Assembly (NCBI GenBank): GCA_001896885.1
Contig: MKRJ01000029.1
Span: 59,276 to 102,944, forward strand
DNA length: 43,669 bases
Direction: 5' to 3'
Origin: Rhizobiales bacterium 65-79
GTDB lineage: Bacteria > Pseudomonadota > Alphaproteobacteria > Rhizobiales > Rhizobiaceae
Shown here: piece after piece, positions 27,309 to 36,037 of the stretch
How positions within the stretch are numbered: the first letter of the stretch is position 1
How the letters are laid out: each line of letters starts with the position of its first letter
Position numbers and translations under genes: made by a program
The notes under the pieces: generated by a model
What the model was told of the DNA's origin: nothing
The model's input: only the letters and a program-made list of their open reading frames with translations
Databases searched by the model: none

Positions 27309-27554
27309 ATGGCCGGACATTCGACCCCTCATTTCCAGAACAATGCCGGGCATGCCGCCATCGACATAGGGGTCAGGGAGTTCATGTGCGTCGGCGCCAA
27401 TCCGCCTTTCGATCATCCGCACATCTTCATCGACATGGGTGACGACGACGAGAAGGTCTGCTCCTACTGTTCGACGCTCTACCGTTACGATCCCGCGCTG
27501 AGGGCCGACGAAACCCGGCCGGCGGGCTGCCTCTATACCGACAAGGCGGCCTGA
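27309..27554 (+). CDS. zf-CHCC zinc-finger protein, NDUFS6-like
   Basis: This 81-residue protein has the CHCC zinc-binding set Cys27, His36 or His38, Cys51 and Cys54, within FDHPHIFIDMGDDDEKVCSY. It is homologous to the C-terminal domain of the mitochondrial complex I subunit NDUFS6, which alphaproteobacterial complex I also contains. Its place outside the nuo operon is usual. It is followed by the FAD monooxygenase gene after 18 bp. The start ATG gives the standard N-terminus MAGHSTPHFQN. Confidence 0.88.
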   Translation: MAGHSTPHFQNNAGHAAIDIGVREFMCVGANPPFDHPHIFIDMGDDDEKVCSYCSTLYRYDPALRADETRPAGCLYTDKAA

Positions 27555-27572
27555 CCTGCCCGAAATCCATCG

Positions 27573-28787
27573 ATGAGTGACCGCCTGCCCCGCACGATCA
27601 TCGTCGCCGGGGCCGGCATTGCCGGGCTGACCGCAGCGCTTGCCTTCGCGGCGCGCGGGTTCCAGGTCGAGGTCTTCGAGCGGGTGGCAAGATTCGAGGA
27701 GATCGGCGCGGGCATCCAGCTTTCGCCGAACGCGACGCGGATCCTCGGAAGGCTGGGCGTGCTCGATGCGCTCGGCGCCGACGCGGTCGCGCCGGAAGCA
27801 ATCGTTCTGCGCGACGGCGCGAGCCTGGGGGAACTCGCCCGCGTGCCGCTCGGCAAGCCGGCGGAGGCGCGCTGGAAGGCCCCCTATCTCGTCGCCCACC
27901 GCGCCGACCTGCACCGCGCGCTTCTGGCCTGCATCTCGTCGGAACCCAACATCCGGCTGAGCCTTGGCGCGGCTGTCAGCGATATCGCCTTTGAACCCGG
28001 AGGCGTGACCGCAATCGTCAAGCGGAACGACCGTACGGAAGAAGCCGCCGGGATGCTGTTGGTCGCGGCGGACGGCGTCTGGTCGAGCCTCAGGCGCTTG
28101 GTGAAGGGCAGCCGGGAAAGCCGGCCGACCGGCAGGATGGCCTGGCGTTCACTGGCGGATGTGGCGAGCCCGGCCGGAAAGGCGCTGGCGAAGTTTGCGC
28201 CGGCCGACCGGGTGACGGCTTTCCTGGACCCCGCGCTGCATCTCGTCGTCTATCCGCTTCGCGGCGGCGCGATGCTCAACCTCGTGGCGCTCACGGCCGG
28301 CGACGCAGGCACGGGCTCATGGGCGAACAGGGCTGATCCCCTCCCCCTTGCGCGCGCCTTGAGCGGCTTTGCCGCGCCGCTTTCCGGTCTCGCGGATGCT
28401 GCCGGGCCATGGACCGTCTGGCCGATCCATGCCGTCGACCCGGAGGGAGCCTGGACCGATCGACGCGGCCTCGTGCTGATCGGCGATGCCGCGCATGCCA
28501 TGACGCCGTTTGCGGCGCAGGGCGCGGCGATGGCGATCGAGGATGCCTACGTGCTGGCCATGCTGGTGGCGGAAAGGCCGGATGATCCGGGATCCGCGCT
28601 GGCGCGCCACGAGGCGATCCGGCGGCCGCGCATCCGGCGCGTCGTCCGCCGCGGCGCATTCAATCATTTCACCTGGCACGCTTCCGGCCCGGTGGCCCTG
28701 GCGCGCAATCTGGTGCTGGCGGCACGTCCGGCGGAGCGCCTCGCTGCCGATTTCGACTGGCTGTATGGATGGCAGGCGGAGAGCTGA
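27573..28787 (+). CDS. FAD-dependent monooxygenase (UbiH/salicylate hydroxylase-like)
   Basis: This 404-residue group A flavoprotein monooxygenase has the dinucleotide-binding motif VAGAGIAGLTAALAFAARGF (11-30), the DG motif VAADGVWSSLRR (about 163-174) and the FAD ribityl motif GLVLIGDAAHAMTPFAAQ (about 300-317). Such enzymes hydroxylate aromatic substrates with NAD(P)H and oxygen. The family includes salicylate hydroxylases and ubiquinone-pathway hydroxylases; sequence alone does not settle the substrate. Co-orientation and an 18-bp spacing with the NDUFS6-like gene suggest co-transcription. Confidence 0.82.
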   Translation: MSDRLPRTIIVAGAGIAGLTAALAFAARGFQVEVFERVARFEEIGAGIQLSPNATRILGRLGVLDALGADAVAPEAIVLRDGASLGELARVPLGKPAEARWKAPYLVAHRADLHRALLACISSEPNIRLSLGAAVSDIAFEPGGVTAIVKRNDRTEEAAGMLLVAADGVWSSLRRLVKGSRESRPTGRMAWRSLADVASPAGKALAKFAPADRVTAFLDPALHLVVYPLRGGAMLNLVALTAGDAGTGSWANRADPLPLARALSGFAAPLSGLADAAGPWTVWPIHAVDPEGAWTDRRGLVLIGDAAHAMTPFAAQGAAMAIEDAYVLAMLVAERPDDPGSALARHEAIRRPRIRRVVRRGAFNHFTWHASGPVALARNLVLAARPAERLAADFDWLYGWQAES

Positions 28788-28791
28788 ACCC

Positions 28792-28975
28792 GTGCGTCCT
28801 TCGAGGCTCGCTTCGCTCACACCTCGGGATGAGGGAGTCCGTGCCCGTCGCCCCAAATCTTGACGGGCCATGACGAACTATCACACCGTTGGGGCTTCTC
28901 AGAACTCAATGCCGAAAGGCAGCACCAGCCTCCCTCATCCTGAGGTGCGAGCGAAGCAAGCCTCGAAGGACGCAC
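28792..28975. repeat. Inverted-arm intergenic repeat, copy 2
   Basis: Arms at 28792-28838 (GTGCGTCCTTCGAGGCTCGC) and 28929-28975 (the reverse complement, with GCCTCGAAGGACGCAC) enclose about 90 bp. The repeat lies between the convergent FAD monooxygenase and aapP genes and starts five bases after the former's stop codon. Confidence 0.8.
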
Positions 28976-29006
28976 TGAAACCACGCCAGGCGGGACAACT
29001 GCCCCT

Positions 29007-29810
<804 letters not shown>

Positions 29811-29820
29811 GGAATTCCCC

Positions 29821-30978
29821 TTATCGTTTGTGGCCGGTGTCGAGCCGGCGTTCCATGAACATAGAATAGCGGGACATGCCGGCGCAGAACACGAAATAGA
29901 TGAAGCCGGCGAAGACGAGGCCGGTCATCGGAGTCTGCGCGGTGGCCCAGGTCGCGTCGTGGAAGTTCTGCTGGACCGAGCCGAGGAGATCGAACATGCC
30001 GATGATGGAGACCAGCGTCGTATCCTTGAAGAGGCCGATGAATTCGCTGACGATGCCGGGGATGACGAGCTTGATCGCCTGCGGCAGGATGACGAGGCGC
30101 ATCTTCTGCGTATAGGTCAGGCCAAGCGAATCCGCACCCTCGAACTGCCCTTTCGGGATCGCCTGCAGCCCTCCCCGGATGACTTCCGCCATATAGGCGG
30201 AAGCGAAGATGGCCACGCCGACGATGGCGCGCAGGAGCTTGTCGAAATAGGTGCCGGCCGGCAGGAAGAGCGGCAGCATGACGCTCGCCATGAACAGCAC
30301 CGTTATCAGCGGGACGCCGCGGATCAGTTCGATGAAGGCGACGCAGACCGTCTTGACGACGGGAAGCCGCGAGCGCCTGCCGAGGGCCAGGATGATGCCG
30401 CACGGCAGCGAAGCCGAAATTCCGACGAACGAGACGATAAGCGTGATCATCATGCCGCCCCACAGCGGCGTCTCGACATGGGGCAGGCCGAACCAGCCGC
30501 CGAGAAGCAGGAAGAAGGCGACGATCGGAAATATGATGAAGAGAAGCAGCGCATTCAGCCCCTTGCGCGGCACCTTCGGTATCAGGAGCGGCACGAGAAG
30601 CACCACGAACAGCGCCGCCACGAGATCGACGCGCCAGCGCTCCGAGAACGGGTAGCGGCCGTAGATGAACTGCTGGAGCTTGTCGCCGACGAAGGCCCAG
30701 CACGCGCCGGACCAGCCGTCCGGCCGGATGCCGCCCTGCACGGTCGTCGCGCAGAAGGTGCGGTCGGTCCCGGTCCACTGCGCCGACAGGAACAGCCAGT
30801 CGACGAGCGGCGGAATGATGAGGATCAGCACCACCACGCCGACGATGGTGAGGACGGAATCGGTCACCGATGAAAAGAGGTTCGTCCGCAGCCAGTGCCC
30901 GGTGCCTTGCGCCGAGCGCGGTGGCGCCTCGGCGATGGCCATTTCCGTGCGGACGAAGGAGAGGTCGTGTTCCTGCAT
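29821..30978 (-). CDS. aapM: General L-amino acid ABC transporter permease AapM
   Basis: This 385-residue inner-membrane permease has a long N-terminal extension with extra membrane helices ahead of the conserved permease domain, as in other AapM proteins. The EAA-type loop is [20 protein letters not shown], which contacts the ATPase. [20 protein letters not shown] is another family signature. AapM pairs with AapQ to form the transport path. The gap to aapP is 10 bp, and aapQ lies 10 bp upstream. Confidence 0.94.
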   Translation of the reverse strand: MQEHDLSFVRTEMAIAEAPPRSAQGTGHWLRTNLFSSVTDSVLTIVGVVVLILIIPPLVDWLFLSAQWTGTDRTFCATTVQGGIRPDGWSGACWAFVGDKLQQFIYGRYPFSERWRVDLVAALFVVLLVPLLIPKVPRKGLNALLLFIIFPIVAFFLLLGGWFGLPHVETPLWGGMMITLIVSFVGISASLPCGIILALGRRSRLPVVKTVCVAFIELIRGVPLITVLFMASVMLPLFLPAGTYFDKLLRAIVGVAIFASAYMAEVIRGGLQAIPKGQFEGADSLGLTYTQKMRLVILPQAIKLVIPGIVSEFIGLFKDTTLVSIIGMFDLLGSVQQNFHDATWATAQTPMTGLVFAGFIYFVFCAGMSRYSMFMERRLDTGHKR

Positions 30979-30988
30979 GGCCGGCCTC

Positions 30989-32179
30989 CTATCTCTCCAC
31001 CAGCGCCATCTTGGCGTTGAACCAGTTCATGAAGATGGACACCAGCAGGCTCAGGCCGAGATAGACCGCCATCCAGATCGCGACGATCTCGATCGCCTGC
31101 CCGGTCTGGTTCAGGACCGTGCCGCCGATGGCGACGAGATCGGCGTAGCCGATCGCGACCGCCAGCGAGGAGTTCTTCATCAGGTTGAGGTACTGGCTGG
31201 TCAAGGGCGGGATGATGATGCGCAGCGCCTGCGGCACCACCACGAGGCGGAGCGTCGTGCCCGGGCGAAGGCCGAGCGCGTAGGAGGCCTCCGACTGGCC
31301 GTGCGGCACGCCCATGATGCCGGCGCGCACGATCTCGGCGATGAAGGCCGCGGTGTAGAACGAAAGCGACAGGTAGAGCGAGAGGAGTTCCGGCTTCACC
31401 TGGACGCCGCCGTTCAGGTTGAAGGTCGAAAGCTTCGGCACCTCGAAGGAAAGCGGCAGGCCGGCCAGCAGGAACGCCAGCGCCGGCAGGCCGACGATCA
31501 GCGCGACCGACGTCCACAGCACCGGGAACTGTTGCCCCGTCGCCATCTGCCGTTGCGTCGCCTTCACCTTGACGAAGACGGCAAGCGCGATGGCGATGAC
31601 CAGCGCCACGCCCACCAGCCATGCGTGCTCGCCCCATACGAATCTGGGGAAGTAGAAGCCGCGGCTGTTCAGGAACATGCCGAGCGGGAAATGGATGCTC
31701 TGCCTGGGCTGCGGCAGCACCGACAGCACTCCGACATACCAGAAGAAGATGACGAGGAGCACCGGGATGTTGCGGAAGATCTCCACATAGACCATGCAGA
31801 TCTTGCGGATTAGCCAGTTGGTGGAGAGCCGTCCGATACCGACCAGGAAGCCCAGGATCGACGCCGTGACGATGCCCATCACCGAAACGAGCAGCGTGTT
31901 CAGGATGCCTACGACGAGCGAGCGGCCGATCGTCGAGTCCGACGTAAACGGAATGAGCGCGTCGCTGACGTCGAAGCCGGCCCTCCGGTTGAGAAAGCCG
32001 AAGCCGGAGGCGATATGGGCACGCTCCAGATTGTCGACCGTGTTGCCGATGATCCAGTAGATGAAGCCGACAAGGACGACGAAAAGCAGACCCTGGAAGA
32101 ATATTCCCCGTACCTTGGGATCGTAGAGCGGTGACACCTTGCCGGTGTCGACCGCACGCAATGTGTCCTGTGACGCCAT
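30989..32179 (-). CDS. aapQ: General L-amino acid ABC transporter permease AapQ
   Basis: This 396-residue permease begins [20 protein letters not shown], the usual Aap N-terminus, and has about eight membrane helices. The EAA loop reads [39 protein letters not shown] is the conserved permease motif. It is separated from aapJ by a 63-bp spacer containing a perfect hairpin, and from aapM by 10 bp. Confidence 0.94.
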   Translation of the reverse strand: MASQDTLRAVDTGKVSPLYDPKVRGIFFQGLLFVVLVGFIYWIIGNTVDNLERAHIASGFGFLNRRAGFDVSDALIPFTSDSTIGRSLVVGILNTLLVSVMGIVTASILGFLVGIGRLSTNWLIRKICMVYVEIFRNIPVLLVIFFWYVGVLSVLPQPRQSIHFPLGMFLNSRGFYFPRFVWGEHAWLVGVALVIAIALAVFVKVKATQRQMATGQQFPVLWTSVALIVGLPALAFLLAGLPLSFEVPKLSTFNLNGGVQVKPELLSLYLSLSFYTAAFIAEIVRAGIMGVPHGQSEASYALGLRPGTTLRLVVVPQALRIIIPPLTSQYLNLMKNSSLAVAIGYADLVAIGGTVLNQTGQAIEIVAIWMAVYLGLSLLVSIFMNWFNAKMALVER

Positions 32180-32200
32180 GGTCGCTCCTCAGCAAGAGGG

Positions 32201-32225
32201 CGGGAGGCGGTCGGACCGCCTCCCG
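32201..32225 (-). promoter_or_regulatory. Intercistronic hairpin between aapJ and aapQ
   Basis: CGGGAGGCGG and CCGCCTCCCG form a perfect 10-bp stem around a 5-nt loop. There is no T-run, so it is not a full terminator. Similar hairpins after periplasmic binding-protein genes stabilise the upstream mRNA and reduce read-through, giving more binding protein than permease. That role here is inferred. Confidence 0.7.
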
Positions 32226-32242
32226 GAACCGATGCGGATGCG

Positions 32243-33274
32243 TCAGCGGATGGGCGGTGCGTAGAGAATGCCGCCCTTGTTCCAGAGCTGGTTCAGGCCG
32301 CGCTTGATCTTGAGCGGGCTGCCCTGGCCGAGATTGCGCTCGAAGGACTCGCCATAGTTCCCGACGGCCTTGACGATGTTGACGACCCAATCCTCGCCCA
32401 CGCCGAGATCGGCGCCGTACTTGGAGCCCTGCTCCTGGCCGAGAACGCGCCGGATCTCCGGCTTGTCGGATTTCTTCATCTCTTCGACATTGGCCTGCGT
32501 GATGCCGTCCTCCTCGGCGATGATCATCGCGTTGAGGGTCCACTTGACCAGATCGAACCATTGATCGTCGCCCTGCCGCACGACCGGGCCGAGCGGCTCC
32601 TTGGAGATGATCTCCGGCAGCACGACGTGGTCGTCGGGGTTCTTCAACGTCAGGCGGGAGGCATAGAGACCCGACTGGTCGGTCGTATAGACGTCGCAGC
32701 GGCCGGAATCATACGCGGCAAGCGTCTCTTCCAGCTTTTCGAAGACCACCGGATGGTATTCCATGTGGTTGGCCTTGAAATAGTCGGCCAGGTTGAGTTC
32801 GGTCGTCGTGCCCGTCTGCACGCAGACCGAAGCGCCGGAAAGCTGCAGCGCCGAGGTGACGCCGGAGAGCTTCTTGGCGTTGATCATGAAGCCCTGGCCG
32901 TCATAATAGTTGACGCCGGCGAAGTTGAAGCCGAGTTCGGTGTCGCGCGTTTCCGTCCACGTCGTATTGCGCGAGAGCAGATCGATTTCGCCCGATTGAA
33001 GCGCGGTGAAGCGCTCCTTGGCGGTGGTCGGCGTGTACTTCACCTTGCTGCCGTCGCCGAAGATGGCAGCGGCCACGGCGCGGCAGATATCGACGTCGAA
33101 GCCGACCCAGTTGCCCTTGCTGTCCGGCGACGCGAAGCCTGCCAGCCCCGTGTTGACGCCGCACTGCACGAATCCCTTTTTCTTCACCTCATCCAATGTC
33201 GACGCGTTGGCCGACGCTGCCATGTAGGCCAATGCCGCGGCGCTCAGGACGCCTGTAAGAATAGCTTTGCGCAT
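32243..33274 (-). CDS. aapJ: General L-amino acid-binding periplasmic protein AapJ
   Basis: This 343-residue solute-binding protein (SBP_bac_3) delivers a broad range of L-amino acids to AapQMP. A signal peptide is visible: MRKAILTGVLSAAALAYMAA, with cleavage near ASANA (about residue 24). GFVQCGVNTGLAGFASPDSK is the mature N-terminus region, and GFDVDICRAVAAAIFGDG is typical. The start is preceded by AGGGTGAG. It heads the operon after a roughly 500-bp upstream region carrying a palindromic element. Confidence 0.96.
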   Translation of the reverse strand: MRKAILTGVLSAAALAYMAASANASTLDEVKKKGFVQCGVNTGLAGFASPDSKGNWVGFDVDICRAVAAAIFGDGSKVKYTPTTAKERFTALQSGEIDLLSRNTTWTETRDTELGFNFAGVNYYDGQGFMINAKKLSGVTSALQLSGASVCVQTGTTTELNLADYFKANHMEYHPVVFEKLEETLAAYDSGRCDVYTTDQSGLYASRLTLKNPDDHVVLPEIISKEPLGPVVRQGDDQWFDLVKWTLNAMIIAEEDGITQANVEEMKKSDKPEIRRVLGQEQGSKYGADLGVGEDWVVNIVKAVGNYGESFERNLGQGSPLKIKRGLNQLWNKGGILYAPPIR

Positions 33275-33777
33275 GTTGACTCACCCTTTTCGTTATTCCG
33301 GTGCCGCAGCCCGGTGTTTCCCTCGCGAAAGCAGCGCAAATCGAACATGGCTTGCCGCCATGACGACCGTCCCTCCACCGGGGCCGCCCTCCCATTCGCG
33401 GGTGCCATCGAAGGCGATAATTCGACGGCGGTCAAGTACGAAAGACGGCAAAGATGTGGCGGGGCGCGGCACCAAGGTTTAAATCGGCGTTATATTGCCG
33501 CGACACCGGAAGATCGCGTAATTTCCGTTCCTGATGGAGCGAATTTGACATTTGAATCATGTTAGCGGCAGGCAACCTTTTCAAATGTCAAATTCAAAGC
33601 TCCACTGGAATCATCGATTTGCTGGTGCCTTTTGATTCTAACATTTGCCCGACAGCGCCGCACAATGGGGACGCCAAATGCCGGAATCGGGCCACCGGGC
33701 CTAGTGGGCGAAACAATTTCAGGGCGGCGGCGAGCGAAAGGACGGCGGCCTGCATCGCGCTTAAGGCCCGGGGGATT
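33275..33777. other. Upstream region of aapJ and 3' flank of the PAP2 gene
   Basis: This 503-bp stretch has no supported gene. Bases 33275-33532 are the aapJ leader and probable promoter region. I see no convincing sigma54 site (TGGCAC-N5-TTGC) in either phase. Bases 33536-33707 are a compound palindromic element. The rest, to 33777, is short spacer before the PAP2 stop codon. Confidence 0.6.
33536..33707. repeat. Compound palindromic (MITE-like) element, copy A
   Basis: Two adjacent hairpins are visible. The first runs from GGAGCGAATTTGACATTTG to its inverted match CAAATGTCAAATTCAAAGCTCC-like sequence (33536-33603). The second (33621-33707) runs from CTGGTGCCTTTTGATTCTAA to a partner ending CTAGTGG. 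A closely related element lies at 41663-41830. The length, the palindromic ends and the absence of coding potential fit a miniature non-autonomous element. Confidence 0.75.
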
Positions 33778-34599
33778 TCAGCGAGCGCGGGCGGGGGACC
33801 GGGCCCGAAGCCGGAAGCGAGCAACCGGGAGCAAGTCGTTGTTCCTGAAGCGAAAGGCAGCCCGGCGGCAGGCGAGCCAGCGGGCCAGGAAAAGCGCGTA
33901 GAGCAGGCCCAGCGCGAAGCCCGCGACGACGTCCGACGGGTAATGCGCCCTGGCGGCAATGCGCGTCACCGCCAGGAAGGCGCACAGAAGGAAGACCGGA
34001 ACGCGGGCCTTCGGGAACCACAGCATCAGCACCATGGCGACCGCGCCCATCGTAGTGGAATGGCCGGAAGGAAAGCTGTTGAAATCGTGCGTGGCGGTGA
34101 AGGGCTGGAAATGCAGCGACCCTCCGTGGTCGAACAGCTTCGGCCGCGCCCGGCCGATCAGGAACTTGAAGATGTCGCCGATGATCCCCGCAAAGGCCAC
34201 GGCGCAGAAGGCATAGCCCGCCTGGCCGAACAGGAAGGCGAGCCGCGAGCGGCCGGATCGCGTTCGCGTCTCCCAGTCGAGCAGGGCGACGCCGATGAAC
34301 AGCAGCCCCGCCGGCGCGAGATACCATTGCGACTGGCCTATGTCGGTTATCTCCGCCATCGCGCGGATGAGCGGCGAGGAACTGGCGCGAACGAAGAGAG
34401 TGACGTCGTCGTCCAGAAGATGCGTCGCGAGCACGGCCAGCACGGCGGCGAGCGCCATCCATGTCATCGAGCGCGTCCAGGAACGATGGTCGCTGAGCAC
34501 ATGGGGCCCGGCCAGGGAGAACCAGGCGGCCCTGTAAGCCTGGACCGCCTGCCCGGCGCGGCGCTTTTGCCGGCCCTCCCGCGCTGCCCTGTCCGCCAT
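33778..34599 (-). CDS. PAP2-family membrane phosphatase
   Basis: This 273-residue membrane phosphatase has all three PAP2 motifs: KFLIGRARP (K-x6-RP), FPSGHST, and TRIAARAHYPSDVV (R-x5-H-x3-D, with Thr where Ser is usual). Six membrane helices are likely. Substrates of such enzymes include undecaprenyl diphosphate, lipid A or phosphatidyl lipids; which applies here is unclear. The ATG at 34599 (MADRAAREGRQKRRAGQ) is preferred over a GTG 14 codons upstream, as an AGGGAT sequence precedes it. It is divergent from metC. Confidence 0.88.
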   Translation of the reverse strand: MADRAAREGRQKRRAGQAVQAYRAAWFSLAGPHVLSDHRSWTRSMTWMALAAVLAVLATHLLDDDVTLFVRASSSPLIRAMAEITDIGQSQWYLAPAGLLFIGVALLDWETRTRSGRSRLAFLFGQAGYAFCAVAFAGIIGDIFKFLIGRARPKLFDHGGSLHFQPFTATHDFNSFPSGHSTTMGAVAMVLMLWFPKARVPVFLLCAFLAVTRIAARAHYPSDVVAGFALGLLYALFLARWLACRRAAFRFRNNDLLPVARFRLRARSPARAR

Positions 34600-34692
34600 C
34601 GGAGAATCCCTGCTGGCTCTATCCGTTCCGGTTGCGCCCACCGCTCCCGGCGACTATGCCAATTCCGCATTTGCTAGCAGGGCAGGAAGCAT

Positions 34693-35859
34693 ATGACGAG
34701 ACGGATCGACAGGAAGATGGGCACGAATACGCAACTGGCGCATATCGGCAACGATCCGCGCGACTTCCACGGCTTCGTCAATCCGCCGGTCGTGCACGCC
34801 TCGACCGTTCTCTTTCCCGATGCCGCGACGATGGCGGGGCGCAGCCAGAAATACACTTACGGAACGCGCGGAACCCCGACCAGCGACGCGCTGTGCACGG
34901 CCATCGACCATCTGGAGGGTTCGGCGGGCACCGTCGCGGTGCCGTCCGGGCTCGTCGCGGTCACCCTGCCGCTGCTCGCCTTCCTGGCCGCCGGCGACCA
35001 TGTGCTGATCACCGACTCCGTCTATCATCCGACGCGCAATTTCGCCGACACGATGCTGAAGCGCTTCGGCGTCGAGGTCGATTATTACGATCCGGAAGTC
35101 GGCGCGGGGACCGCCTCGCTGCTGAAACCGAACACGAAAGTCGTCTTCACGGAATCGCCGGCCTCGAACACGTTCGAGATGCAGGATATCCCCGCCATCT
35201 CGAAGGCCGCGCACGCGGCGGGCGCCATCGTCATGATGGACAATACCTGGGCGACCCCGCTTTATTTCCGGCCGCTCGACCATGGCGTCGATGTCTCGAT
35301 CCATGCCGCCACGAAATATCCGGGCGGCCATTCCGACGTGCTGTTAGGCACGGTGTCGGCCAACGAGGCCTGCTGGCCGCGGCTGCACCAGACCTTCACC
35401 ACGCTCGGCTGCTGTGCCGGCCCGAACGATGTCTATCAGGTGATGCGAGGCCTGCGCACCATGGGCGTCCGGCTCGCGCACCACCAGAAGAGTGCGCTCG
35501 AGATCGCCCGCTGGCTGGAGACGCGGCAAGGCGTGGCGCGTGTGCTGCACCCCGCTCTCGAAAGCCATCCCGGCCATGCGCTGTGGAAGCGCGACTTCAC
35601 CGGCGCCAGCGGCATTTTCTCTATCGTGCTCGACGGCGGCGGCGAGAAGGAGGCGCATGCCTTCCTGGACGCGCTGGAAATATTCGGCCTCGGTTATTCC
35701 TGGGGCGGCTACGAAAGCCTGGCCGTCAACGTCTTCCTCGGCGACCGCACCGTGAGGAAGGAATATGAAGGCCCTCTCATCCGCCTGCAGATCGGGCTGG
35801 AGGATGTCGAGGACCTTAAGGCGGACATTTCGCGAGGGCTGGAGGCGGCTCGGGGGTGA
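34693..35859 (+). CDS. metC: Cystathionine beta-lyase
   Basis: This 388-residue PLP enzyme of the Cys/Met metabolism family cleaves cystathionine to homocysteine in methionine synthesis. The PLP-binding lysine is Lys208 in IHAATKYPGGHSDVLLG, with Asp183 in MMDNTWATPL and KYTYGTRGTPTSDAL near the N-terminus. It groups with rhizobial MetC proteins rather than the gamma-synthases, judging by SWGGYESLAVNVFLG near the C-terminus. It is close to the aap operon but on the opposite strand, and convergent with rel. Confidence 0.9.
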   Translation: MTRRIDRKMGTNTQLAHIGNDPRDFHGFVNPPVVHASTVLFPDAATMAGRSQKYTYGTRGTPTSDALCTAIDHLEGSAGTVAVPSGLVAVTLPLLAFLAAGDHVLITDSVYHPTRNFADTMLKRFGVEVDYYDPEVGAGTASLLKPNTKVVFTESPASNTFEMQDIPAISKAAHAAGAIVMMDNTWATPLYFRPLDHGVDVSIHAATKYPGGHSDVLLGTVSANEACWPRLHQTFTTLGCCAGPNDVYQVMRGLRTMGVRLAHHQKSALEIARWLETRQGVARVLHPALESHPGHALWKRDFTGASGIFSIVLDGGGEKEAHAFLDALEIFGLGYSWGGYESLAVNVFLGDRTVRKEYEGPLIRLQIGLEDVEDLKADISRGLEAARG

Positions 35860-35863
35860 ACCT

Positions 35864-36025
35864 GCATGGTTCGAGGCCGCGCCGTGCGGGCTCGCACCTT
35901 ACAATAAGGTAGATCGGCGCCCGGCTCCCCCCGGATATCGAGGGTGGAAGCGCGTAACGCACTAAGTGAAGCGCTCCAACACCCTCATGGGGAGGGGCGA
36001 AGCAGAACGAAGCCTCGAACCACGT
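35864..36025. repeat. Inverted-arm intergenic repeat, copy 3
   Basis: Arms at about 35864-35910 (GCATGGTTCGAGGC and CTCGCACCTTA) and 35981-36025 (CCTCATGGGGA, then AGCCTCGAACCACGTAT) are degenerate inverted copies. The element fills the space between convergent metC and rel. It is the least conserved of the four copies. Confidence 0.6.
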
Positions 36026-36037
36026 ATAAAGCAGCCC

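Noticed and set aside
33275-33532. Sigma54/NtrC-type promoter upstream of aapJ
   Set aside because: I looked for TGGCAC-N5-TTGC on the aapJ strand; only a mismatched candidate with 4-bp spacing was seen.
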